This document shows, piece by piece, positions 25,471 to 35,631 of a stretch of DNA of 64,000 nucleotides. The stretch's first letter is position 1. Every line of letters begins with the position of its first letter. Source of the DNA: Siphlonurus alternatus (lineage: Eukaryota; Arthropoda; Insecta; Ephemeroptera; Siphlonuridae); NCBI GenBank assembly GCA_949825025.1, contig OX463781.1, forward strand, positions 48,806,317-48,870,316, given 5' to 3'. Both the position numbers and the translations under genes were made by a program. The notes under the pieces are model-generated. The model did not search any database. It had not been told where the DNA came from and saw only the letters and a program-made list of their open reading frames with translations.

Positions 25471-25529
25471 TTTTGTAGCAGAGGAGAGACAACACTGAAA
25501 GGTCTCCTGCGAGCAGATACAATCTCACT
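25471..25529 (-). CDS. Exon C of a minus-strand gene, unidentified
   Basis: Read on the minus strand, a pyrimidine-bearing acceptor CTCTCACAGTCAG precedes AGTGAGATT, and the exon ends CAAAA|GTAAGC, a good donor. The 59 bases encode SEIVSARRRPFSVVSPLLQ plus two bases of the next codon. The start phase 0 matches exactly the end phase of exon B at 25652-25700, 122 bases upstream. The Arg/Ser/Pro-rich content differs sharply from translated AT-rich background. The product is not recognised. An alternative acceptor (CTGCTCGCAG) would shorten the exon and change frame, but the frame given is open throughout. Confidence 0.42.
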
Positions 25530-25651
25530 CTGACTGTGAGAGCAGTGACCGTCCAACACAACTCTGTCCACCAGTCAGTGTGCGTGGGGCACGAGAACTA
25601 AATGATTACAAATTAACTGACTTTGCATGACAAACCCTTGGAGAGACTAAC

Positions 25652-25700
25652 CTTCCTGGCAGGTGACTCCTGCAGCAATTTCCTGCGGTGACCCTCCAAC
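25652..25700 (-). CDS. Exon B of a minus-strand gene, unidentified
   Basis: The acceptor TGTGTGATGTTTCAG and donor GGAAG|GTTAGT delimit 49 bases. After one leading G, which completes a Lys codon from exon A, they read LEGHRRKLLQESPARK. This is a basic, helix-prone segment. The upstream boundary phase fits exon A (26852-26940, ending AA|GTATGT) and the downstream boundary phase 0 fits exon C. The three together encode about 65 residues with no stop across two junctions. I cannot place the family. Confidence 0.45.
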
Positions 25701-26851
25701 CTGAAACATCACACAGAACATCAGAATTGCATCAACGTCACAAGCTGAAACCTGCACATATTTTAGATTATGAATTTCATAATTAATTCAACACAAAAAC
25801 TGTATAAAGAATTTTCTTAAAGAGAAATACATATAATTCATAATCATTTTGTACAACAATAATAATGAATAATCACAAACAAGTTGAAAGCACGTCAATT
25901 AAACACATAGCAAATAAATCCTGCAGACAAACAAAATAAAAGTAGTAAAAGAATTTTGAATTTGAGTTTTGATTTTATAAAATTGAATACTGTAATATCA
26001 CTCCTTGCAATTGAAACTAAACAATTAATCCAATAATTAACTAATTTCCCTTTAATGAACAAGTAACATATGGTAAAAACTAAAAACATTACAAATAAAG
26101 AAAGAAATAATAAAAGTGTCAAATAAACATAATATATTTTATGTTTATTCATTTAACTAACATATATATGATAGCAACAATACAAGTGACATGCAATAAA
26201 TTTACTTTTACATTTTACCCTAAATTTATTTCATTTATAGACCTAAATACTATTTAAACTAATATTCACAAGAACATACACACATCTCATAAACTTATAT
26301 ATTATAAAAAAAGTAATTAACATATTAAAAATAATATACTGTACTGTACAATTATCAAGTAAAAATATCTCTTATCTTGAAACAGCAACAAAAAAAAAAA
26401 AACATACATGATAATTATGCACTTTAAGTTGTTTCTATATGAATTTATTATAGAATTTATTTATCACGAATTTATCATATTTTACAACTTTAAATTTAAC
26501 TGAAATCGAGTAGAGCAATTTCACATTAGTATTATAATCATGATGAGAGTTCCGTCATTAGCAAGGAAGGGTGGTCTCAGTCGCGTCCGCAATACGCATC
26601 CTCAAGATCAAAGTGTTATCCACGTGCCCCCTGGTTTCGACTAACCGGCTGAGGAAAAAATTTCCATAGCAAGAGAGAAGAAACTGCTCTTCTCAGGGCA
26701 ACACACATTTTATTTTTTGGAATGCCGGTGAAGTCACCGAAGCAAAATACACGGAGATGCAACACCATCTAAATTTACATGACATTGAGGCCATAAGAAA
26801 AGAAGAAAATTAGCAAACAACATCAACTTGCCTCTGTTGAACTGCACATAC

Positions 26852-26940
26852 TTTCTCAACACGGTACGAACCTTGGACAAAAGAGCTCCCTCCGGCACGG
26901 TACCACCAGCAAGCGAGGCCACGGCATGGCACTCTTTGAG
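26852..26940 (-). CDS. Exon A of a minus-strand gene, unidentified
   Basis: On the minus strand the acceptor TTCCTCCGTCTCTCAG precedes CTCAAAGAG, and the exon ends TTGAGAAA|GTATGT. The 89 bases read LKECHAVASLAGG, continue TVPEGALLSK and finish VRTVLR plus AA, which joins the first G of exon B to make Lys. Codon composition is GC-rich against an AT-rich surround. An earlier acceptor (CTGCCAG) would add five residues. A GC-type donor (AGAG|GCAAGT) lies 15 bases further on but breaks the phase with exon B. The gene must continue on both sides, with a promoter at higher coordinates. Its function is unknown. Confidence 0.43.
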
Positions 26941-27034
26941 CTGAGAGACGGAGGAACTGGCAGCGTCGGTCCATCAGAAATTAGCAGCATCTGCAGGGAA
27001 ACAGAGGACATCAGATTTTTTTTTTTTTTTTTTA

Positions 27035-28277
27035 ACACGGTATGATTGTCAATAAATGTTTATTTAATTCTCACATTCTCACATTTTAAACAATCATCAT
27101 TAATTTACTAAAAGTGCAGATCCAGCTGGCCATTTGATTGGGGTGAGAATTAGGTGGGTGGAAACAAGGGAGAAATTTGAGATGTTTATTCAACTTCCAT
27201 TTACAATAAAAAAGTGTGCATCCTGCATAATTATGTAAATATATACCGGTAAACATACATGATGTTACCGTCTTCTGTTTTGCACTGCATACATATACAC
27301 ACCTCTACAGTTCAACAAATGTAACAGGTTGCACAGTTGCACATAATATTCATAATATACAGTGAGCATGGCATATATATACTGTAATTAATATGAATTA
27401 TACAGTATGACTGTTTTTGGGTTAAATTTGATCGATTGACTGGGTTTTAATTACGTATTTATAGTAGGACCATATTCCTTACAATCATGTAATACTACCT
27501 TCGTGCATAGCCAGCATAAATTCGATTTTTTCGATTTTTAACGATCTGCGGCAAATGTGGCTATATACCACGGTGCACGGTGCTTTTATGATTATATAGC
27601 ACCTCTCCTATATTAAATGAGTATGTACTCCATTCTTTACTAAACCATAAACTCCATAAAGCCATAATCATCATGCAGCAAAAATTGGATAATTATGCAT
27701 GGCATATTGACGGTGTTTTTATTTTCTGTCGATCGACGCTTTGGATGACAAGCATGCAAGGACCCGCGAGAAAATTTCATTTTTACGTAAAAATACAAAG
27801 TCCCAAAAGTTACCTTCAATTCAGTAGACGAATGGAGGCCATACTTATTCATATCATAGCTTAAATTCATCTGAATTAGCCGCAAAAAAACGATTAATTC
27901 ACAAATATCACAACGTAAGCTTGACCGGTGATCCTCGAATCAGCTGATTTTGAGATTTTTAAAAAATTCCCGCGAAGTTTTATGACTGACATTTCATAAA
28001 GTTATTCATTCCACCAACAGATGGCCTAAAAAGTCCATAAATGAAAAATTGAAAAAATGCTCCCAACTGCCCGGCCAGCGACCGGTAACTATAATATTTG
28101 AGACTTTTTAAATATGTTAATTCATAATATAGACATAGTACAGGAGTACATAATACATAAGAAAATTTAGTAAACCCAAAGAGTTTGAAAAACTCTTAAC
28201 GGGGAACGTTAATTTCATCAATTTTAACTTTTGACAAGATGATGGCAAGAATATTTTTTTAAAAATATGCATATTCA
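27035..28277. other. Non-coding stretch
   Basis: AT-rich DNA that begins beside a T-run at 27016-27033. It is probably intron or upstream sequence of the minus-strand gene. ORFs at 27640-27885 and 27673-27864 overlap on opposite strands and have no support. Confidence 0.4.
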
Positions 28278-28617
28278 TTTTTTTTTTTTTTACAAGGATA
28301 CACCCCTAAGAGCTTACAGCTCGCGGCGGGGTACTGGGTAGGGATATAAGGTAGGGAACGGATAGTGGCCACGGCCTGCATGCTTACGCGTCCCAGCATT
28401 CGCTGAGGTGAGACTGTGAGGGAACCGTGGAAATATTAAACCTCAGTCAGGACGGACCGGACACCTCTACTTTTTCTCAATGGACCAAAGCGATGTCCAA
28501 AGCCTGGGGAACCACACACAAGTGCATCACTGCACTGGGTGGAAAGCGAAACGAATTTACCCCAGGGAGGGAGCAGCGTATTTTTTACTTGAAACGGTCA
28601 CCCATCCAAGTATAATA
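28278..28617 (-). mobile_element. 5S rRNA-related SINE-like retroposon
   Basis: On the minus strand the block opens with TACTTGGATGGGTGACCG. This matches the box C region of eukaryotic 5S rRNA, part of its internal pol III promoter. About 320 bp of GC-richer unique sequence follow, ending in an A-run (the T-run at 28278-28291 on the plus strand). A 5S-type head plus a poly(A) tail is the architecture of 5S-derived SINEs. Only the 3' part of a 5S gene is present, so the head is truncated or the similarity is limited to one box. No target duplication is clear. The plus ORF at 28427-28615 inside it is not a gene. Confidence 0.5.
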
Positions 28618-30686
28618 TTATAGACTTATTTTGTAAAACTTAATCCTCCTATTTAATGCAAAATTCCGAGAATAACTCTAGATAATAATTAACATTATAA
28701 TGCATTGAAAATTAAAAATGAATACAATTAACAAAATAATAAAATCCAAATTTAAGTTTTTTACTGAAGCTGCTGGCTGGTATTATTATATTATATATAG
28801 TAAACATTTCCTGAACAAAAATGCTAAAATTAATGCTAATATATACTTATACTTCAGAGAATATATATACCGCTATTGTAAAATAATATAAATAATATAG
28901 TTAATTTTACAAAATTAGATTTACGTGCAGTAAAATTTACTAAAGTTTTATTATAAAAATAAATTAATGCATTATAATTTACATAAATTTTATAAATATA
29001 TTAAATAATTTTGTGACAGGGTTAAATTCACATTTTTCGTTATATATAAAATTTTAACATTAACGTCACGTTTATTATTTTGTAAAACACCTATTCTGCC
29101 GCGGTAATTGAAAAGTTAGAAAAAGGAAAAGCTGTGGTCAGGAAAAGAGCAGAATTGAAGACGTTTTCTTTGTTTATTTATCTGGAGGCTGCCCTTCTTT
29201 TTGTTGTGTGCCAAAACAATACACGCAATGGGAGATTTACTTTCTAGTGATGGAGTGAAAAACGATTTTCAATTAAATAAAAAGAAACACCTCTGTTACT
29301 TTTTATCGCGCAGAAACGTGCGTTTTAGTAGAAAATCAATAAACAATTTTAATTTAAAAATAAAATAACCAAGATAAGAGTTAATAAAGAATAATGTAGA
29401 AGAAAAAATAACAGGCACAAACAACTAGCATAAAACTAAATATTATTTATAAATTACAATACAAATTTTTATATATCAGTATTCTTTATTATATGGTATA
29501 TATGAGGAAATTATAATTAAATAATATATGTTTTCATGTGATAAGATAATCAAAGACTATTATAACTAATGGATAACCAGGCCAAATTGTCATTCATTCT
29601 ACTTATTTAATCGAAAAAAAAAATAATGTTGATTCCTTTGCATTATCATTGTTTATATAAATATATTAAATATAATATACGTTTTATTCTTAGCATGAAG
29701 ATAATTCAAGTAGAAAATTCTAGCCCTTAAGATTAATTTAATGTGAGTTACACACATGAAGAAAAGTTAAATTTAATTATTTGAATTCCTCGCTGCACGT
29801 TATAACCTCATACATACAAAATCCTTGGTTATAACGTTCCTGTCACGTGACAACAAACCTGGGCACAACAACCTGCATAATGTCATTAACGTCCAATAAA
29901 AGCGAAATGATTGCGAGCCTTCAATTTTTTATTGTTGTTTTTTTTTTAAATCATTTAATCATTCTTAACTGAGAATGCATATTTCTAGTTGTTAAATATT
30001 TTTTCTTAAAGTGCACATGCAGTTTTAGATACACTTGAATCACAAATTGCATTCACAAGCATGATGCGTTGACTGCAGCTGCAGTCGCCTGCAAGTGACA
30101 GAGGGTGATGTCAACAAAATGTTGACAAGTCTGATCGAAATTTCTTAAAAACGTTTGTGCCGAGTCTGGCACCGAATTGAAACGTGCAACCAAATTCAAT
30201 GCATGCGTTGCAGGGGGCTTCGATTCAGATAGAAAGCTCGAGAAGTGAAGGAATCATTAAGCCAGTGTTAAAAATGTGAGGGCGGAATTAAGGTACTATA
30301 TACATAATTATTAAGAAAAGCAAAAGCATGAAAAACCAACTTCTAAACAACGAAAGTCATGTTCAAAATTTTGCCAGTCAAACAAATTCACATGTATTTC
30401 ATGATAACCATGTGAAAAATATTGCTTTGTGTCTGTGTGATCTGACATATATCTATATTTTGGTGATATTATAATTAATATTTTTGTTTTCTAAAAGTTA
30501 TAGTCCCATATCAATAAATTTAACATTGCTATCAAGTCAGAGGAAGTGTGTTACGTTGTCTGCCTAAGCTACAAGGGTTGGGGAGGGGGCGGCAGGTAGA
30601 TAACAGCTGACTTGCCACGCCCACAAAATCGACACCCCACGTACAGCTCGGGACAGCACGACCTGGTCAGCTGGAGATGCAGATTT
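28618..30686. other. Non-coding, very AT-rich stretch
   Basis: Nothing recognisable is seen. Scattered direct TATA-like strings and a slightly GC-richer patch at 30060-30290 with CTGCAGCTGCAG lack coding or splice support. Confidence 0.5.
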
Positions 30687-31135
30687 AAGGTGCTTCTCCT
30701 TGGAGGGATGCCGAGCGGGGCGAGAAAAGCGCACTTGCTTCAATGTCATATGGTAACCAAGGTTGGCTTTATACAGGTTAAGCCACGTGCGTATTTCGTG
30801 CGTCATTTTTCCACTATTTCCAGGACCCATTGCACCGCGAAAATTCAAAAATAGCATTGCATCATGGGCGCATTCAAAGTTTCGCGGCACGATGGGTCCT
30901 GGAATACTTGAATCTGATTGGCTAAGCCCGTTAACATTGGTCAAATCGGAGGCTTAAGGCCTGTATAAAGCCAACCTTGATGGTAACCATGTTGGCGATA
31001 AAATCACGGCGGGATTTAATCGATACAAGAGAGTGATTTTTCCTCTCCAACATGGCCGACATGTGACATTGAAGCAAGTGCGCTTTTCTCGCCCCGACAA
31101 ACCCCTATTGACATCGCTCCATGGAAGAGCACCTT
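30687..31135. mobile_element. Nested palindrome: repeat arms around an inner fold-back element
   Basis: The outer arms are inverted copies of a repeat containing GAAGCAAGTGCGCTTTTCTC and GCCCCG, the left near 30687-30750 and the right near 31062-31135. Inside, AAGGTTGGCTTTATACAGG at about 30759 pairs with CCTGTATAAAGCCAACCTT near 30979. Further in, TTTCCAGGACCCAT pairs with ATGGGTCCTGGAA, flanking CACCGCG/CGCGGCA. A third diverged copy of the outer repeat lies at 62253-62351. The 126-codon minus ORF and the plus ORFs here are read-throughs of the repeat; their LKQVRFSRP strings recur only because the DNA repeats. Confidence 0.7.
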
Positions 31136-32870
31136 TACTGAAGGCTAGAAGAGCTCCCAGTCTATATTTGCAAATATTTCAATTTTGCTTCCTAGTTTAC
31201 GTGACAATTCCCACTGAGAGAGCAGGGGCAAAGTTCGTGATGTCTCGTGCATGGTAACCGCAGCAGTCACGTGATCGCTACTCCATCACCAATCAAAGAC
31301 TTTTAACTGAAGACCTCGCGAGTTCTCCATAAGTTTGTTATTTTAAGATTTGATTTACAAAGATAAACATTATTGTCCTCTCTTGACAAATAATTATCAT
31401 TTCACAATCTTGAACTAACTTTCCATGTTTATAAACTTATAATACTACATTAAATATTTTTATGTTTTATCTATAATTAAATTAATGTTTTTAAAGTATT
31501 AAATATCCTCCCTCATTTTAATTATATTTTGTTTAAAGATTTGAACAGCCTTCTGTAGATATTAAAATCTTATTATATTTTACCCTCCAACAATTTTTTA
31601 TGTGGGCTTTTAGTTATAACAAAATGAGAATCCCTAAATCCCAAAACAATTATTAATAAAAAAAAAGTTTTTAATGTTATTATATTTGAATGAAAAAAGT
31701 AAAGCATAAATTATTATTAAAAATTTTACACTATAATTATTGCATGCTGAAATTAAAATATTTAATTGAATTTCTTCCGAGTCATCCATGATTTTAATCT
31801 GAAATTCAATTTGATGATATATTAGAGAGATGACAGTTATGACGGGGGGAGTAATTTGCCAAAGTAGTCTAGGTCCTCACAGAGGGGGGTTCTTGATTAC
31901 GTCAGAGGGCATGACTCGACACAAAAAAATTCAAATCACGCTACCTAGTTTTGAATTTATTTACATGCCAGTTAGGAAGCACCCTTTTACTCCACAACTT
32001 GGTCGATGCAGCTAAATCTTCAGTCAAAGTGAAGGATTTTCAATTTCCGACCACATATCGAGTTTTTCTCTCTCGCACAGAAGCTGGCCCCAATGTGCTC
32101 AGTTTTTTTTGTGCTGATAACTTAATAAATAGGATTAAGCTTGCCGTCACAACGAAAATTGTAAAATTGCTTCGCTCAAAACTTTTTTTACCGACGCTTG
32201 GTTATTAAAATAATTTTAATGAAAATATTAATTGAACGTTGTATATAAATTATAATTATTATAATATGTTCAAATCCTATATACTATAGATTTTGATTAT
32301 GTATTAGTTTTTACCGAAATATTTCAAACTATAATTAATATAAATATTACCAGTGAAAATTACAACAAACAAATTTAAAATTTGAACATCATTTAATTCA
32401 AGATAATTATTAACATTTGTGTATATAAAGTAAAACATGGCAGTGTTATACTTGTTAGGGCATGTTACCTTCGTATATAATTATGGTGCCTCATGTGCCA
32501 TCTGTTCCACGTACCAATTTTCAGGCAGCTGGATCATAATTATAAGACTTATACCTGGTCTTATATAAAGATATTAAGTATTTATAGTAGAATAGGATCA
32601 GTTTTGGTTCAAAGAAATGCTGGAAAATACTTTCATTTTCAGAAATTCTCCGCTAAAAAAGTTAATTTAATTAATGTTTTGCATTAGTAATATATATTTA
32701 ACTCCATACAATATATTTATGTTGTATGTTTGATGCTGTATATATCACCTATAATATAATTACATTCTACATGCAATGCATAATCATTGTTCTTGATGGT
32801 ACCAAAGTTATATAACATGTCGTAAACATAGTAACGAGACAAAAAAGAAACTGCTGATTGTTAACAACTC
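31136..32870. other. Non-coding stretch
   Basis: No gene is supported. The ORFs at 31830-32208 overlap in two frames and lie in AT-rich DNA with no splice or promoter signal that I trust. Confidence 0.5.
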
Positions 32871-32877
32871 GGATTGT

Positions 32878-33145
32878 TGGAAGCCCGGGGGCCCGCCGCC
32901 CAATTACCACACGTGGGTAAGAACCTACCTGGCGTGGCCCCGCCCCCTGCGGGATTAAGTCATTATCCCTCGAACTCGTGACTGCGAGATCGCACGTGAC
33001 TGCACGTTGAAAATTGTAAGGCTTGTTTTAACTTTCTTTCAGTATAATGTTGATTCTTAATATCTTAATCTTTTTGGTGTTTTAGTGCACTGTGTGTGAT
33101 GTAAAGTGCTAAAGTGCATTGAAAATTAAAATTAAAAAGTGGCTG
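32878..33145 (+). promoter_or_regulatory. GC-box promoter-like island and possible non-coding exon 1
   Basis: A GC-rich island at 32878-33005 contains a perfect Sp1-type GC box (GGCCCCGCCCC) and two CACGTG E-boxes (ACACGTGG, GCACGTGA). It is followed by AT-rich sequence with no long ORF, then AGTGGCTG|GTAAGTGT with GT at 33146-33147, a near-consensus donor. This is the arrangement of a promoter with an untranslated first exon on the plus strand. An acceptor and candidate second exon occur at 34028. The start site cannot be placed. An isolated enhancer is the alternative. Confidence 0.4.
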
Positions 33146-33610
33146 GTAAGTGTACATACAGCAGAGCTCTATTTTGACTATTATGACTTGATTTTTATTA
33201 CTTAGCTTTAGTACTGACTTGTAGACCTCAACAATGCTCAACATTTATCATGTATATGAAAATATTATTGTAGGAAGACATTGAATTAATAAAAGAATTT
33301 TTTTTTTCTCCCTGCCTGACAAAATTAATATACTGAAAATCAACAGCGAAATTCAACGATCAAAACTTCTGCGTAGTTTCTCTTAAAATTATCTTAATAT
33401 TAATTAGTATAATTTATTAGTGTCTCTTGTAGTTTCCTTGATAAATTTGTCCAACTATAATATTATACAGAATGGCTACTGAAAATATAACGAAACATGA
33501 ATATAGGTGTCAATTAATATTCAAGAATACACTGCCATTCAGACAACAAAATGTTAAGAGTGTTTCGATCCATCACTCCTCTTGTGTTTACCAAGTTCAT
33601 TAGCCTCAAT

Positions 33611-33670
33611 TTAGGGGTGTGTGCAGAAATTTAGGGGTGTTTGCAGGAATTTAGGGGTGTGTGCAGGAAT
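33611..33670. repeat. 3 x 20-bp tandem repeat with TTAGGGG core
   Basis: Three head-to-tail units of TTAGGGGTGTGTGCAGGAAT occur with one or two substitutions between them. Each contains the hexamer TTAGGG. The array is too short and too irregular to be telomeric. Confidence 0.95.
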
Positions 33671-34027
33671 TTGGGAGACTCAAATTTGTCTTTTAACTTT
33701 CAACAATGTTCGAGAGATCTTAATAAAGAAGTGACATTTTCTAACTACAACTTTCTTTACAAAATAGGTTCAAATATTTGAATAATGTCATTTTTAATTT
33801 GCAATTTATCAGCCTGGAGGGACCTTTTTAAAAGTAAAGAACAAGACGAGGATTTTTTTAAAGAATAATAAAGAGGTGAAATTATGTGCCGTATAAAGAG
33901 GATTCTTGTTCGCTGTTAAATTGAATCGTGTCTTCATCTTAGCGACAGAGAAAGGTTATCTCACAGGGGTGGTAATAGGCAATTCTGCGTCGCAAAGTAT
34001 TCAAAAGTTTGCTTAATATTTCCTTAG

Positions 34028-34102
34028 GGCAATCGCATCACGTGGAATGCCGAGGTGGAAAATCATCGAGCACACCTCTCTGCATAGTAACAAACAGCCC
34101 AG
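34028..34102 (+). CDS. Possible internal exon, frame uncertain
   Basis: The acceptor TTGCTTAATATTTCCTTAG ends at 34027 and a donor CCCAG|GTATAC follows at 34103. The 75-base interval is GC-richer and is open in two of three frames, while the third stops after 19 codons. One open frame continues as the ORF 34009-34206, but its 3' part overlaps an imperfect ~48-bp tandem duplication (about 34079-34174, TCTGCATAGTA units). It could be the second exon after the donor at 33146. No family is recognised. Confidence 0.22.
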
Positions 34103-35536
34103 GTATACTACACTATGTAACAAGTATCTGCATAGTACTCTCCAGCCCAAGTATTACACTGCACTATACACTGTGTAGGCTCGAACAAATTTCAAAATAC
34201 GCATGATGTTACTCGTTTGTTTTTTAGTCACCTTTTTTCTGTCTCAAAATTATATCTTCGTGACAAAGCTAGAACAGCTACTAGAAAAACATATGTTTGA
34301 TTTTAATTATGTTTTAGGATGCAGTATATGCGTTATGCATGCGATTTATTATTACAATAAGATTAAATACATGTTTGATTTACGCAAAAATAAAAAATAA
34401 AAATTAAACAGCCTGTATTAAGATAGACAATTTTTTTTTTATCTGTGCTCGGAAAACTTTGGCGTAATTATTGAAGTCTATCTTTCAGGAGATCGAGTTA
34501 ATTAAGCGACAAAGAGGTCTCCTGTTCTAGAAATTGAGACAGGAAAAAAATGTCTTTGCTGTGATTTCATCCAAGCAGTAATAGTTAATGTAAACTCTAA
34601 AGGAAAGAGAAATAAAGAGGATGAAAAATTAGCGTTTTTTTGTGAACTCGAGATTTCCAACTAGTGAAACACAAAACTAAATACAGTAGCTTTGAAATAG
34701 CACTCCAAATAAATTTCTTTGTAAGATAAATTAAGTTTCAAAAAGGTGTACTTCCTTTCTCTGCTCCTTATCTTTTATTCATTCATACTTGTTTAGTTCT
34801 TTCAGCACAAAAAAAAAAAATGGCAACAAGAATCCTGAAAGTTTACACTTTCACTACTCAAAGAAGAGAAAAAACGAAAAACTATTCAGAGTTTTGAGAG
34901 TACGTACTTAACTTTCAAATGTCTCAAAACTTGCTACATCCTTAATGAATAATTCTAATTTTGTGTGCTCGCAAGAAGAGGAACTTTCAGAACTTAGACC
35001 CCCCCCCCCCTCTCTGCTTCGCAGATTTTCAACAGAGGAGCACAAAATAACCCCACGAGATTTTTAGCCCCACCAAATCAAAGTCTTGCATTACCTCACT
35101 CCAAGCGAGAGGCTGTTCGTGACACGATCACGTCACGATTCACCACGTCAGATCAGACGTGAGAGAAGGTGACGAGTAATTACTTGCAATGAAAGGGATT
35201 TGAAATTTCTATGACATGAGCATTGTTATTTATCTTTCGACAGTATGTAATTATACAAGTATATAATTATATGCGTCACAAGGAAATTCTGCTATATACT
35301 CGGAACTATATAGCTTGATAGTCATAAGTTCTTTTATTCAGCCATTTCACCGCTCGATGCCTGTAAGTGGTATTGCAAGAGATATGTCTATAGCATATCA
35401 CAAAGACTTAAGTGCTGATGCATGCGTTAAATTCGTAAGAAGCACAATTGTCCTTACATGTTTTTAATTGAAATCATGAATTGTTTTTTTTAATGAGAAT
35501 GTCTTCGATGTTAACTTGACCGAGAGTTTATTCGCA
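34103..35536. other. Non-coding stretch
   Basis: It holds the imperfect tandem duplication described for the preceding exon candidate, a 13-base C-run near 34999, and otherwise AT-rich DNA. No gene is seen. Confidence 0.5.
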
Positions 35537-35631
35537 TGACGTCACTCTTGATGACGTCATCGCCATGCAAGTGACTCCAGGTGAATCTCAGGTGACGTCA
35601 TCACCGTGCAGGTGACTCCAGGTGAATCTCA
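35537..35631. repeat. CRE cluster with 2 x 41-bp tandem repeat
   Basis: TGACGTCA occurs at 35537-35544, 35552-35559 and 35593-35600. The last two sit in tandem 41-bp units (35550-35590 and 35591-35631) that also repeat GTGACTCCAGGTGAATCTCA with few mismatches. Three perfect CRE palindromes within 64 bases, with spacings of 15 and 41 bases between starts, look like a regulatory cluster built by local duplication. GTGACTC adds an AP-1-like half. Confidence 0.8.

Noticed and set aside
26820..26845. GC-AG type donor AGAG|GCAAGT after exon A
   Set aside because: Using it breaks the reading phase with exon B, whereas GTATGT 15 bases earlier keeps it.
28427..28615. 62-codon plus ORF
   Set aside because: It lies antisense within the 5S-related retroposon-like block.
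30564..31257. ORFs of 64-126 codons sharing LKQVRFSRP
   Set aside because: The shared peptide comes from a non-coding inverted DNA repeat read in related frames on both strands; flanking parts are unrelated.
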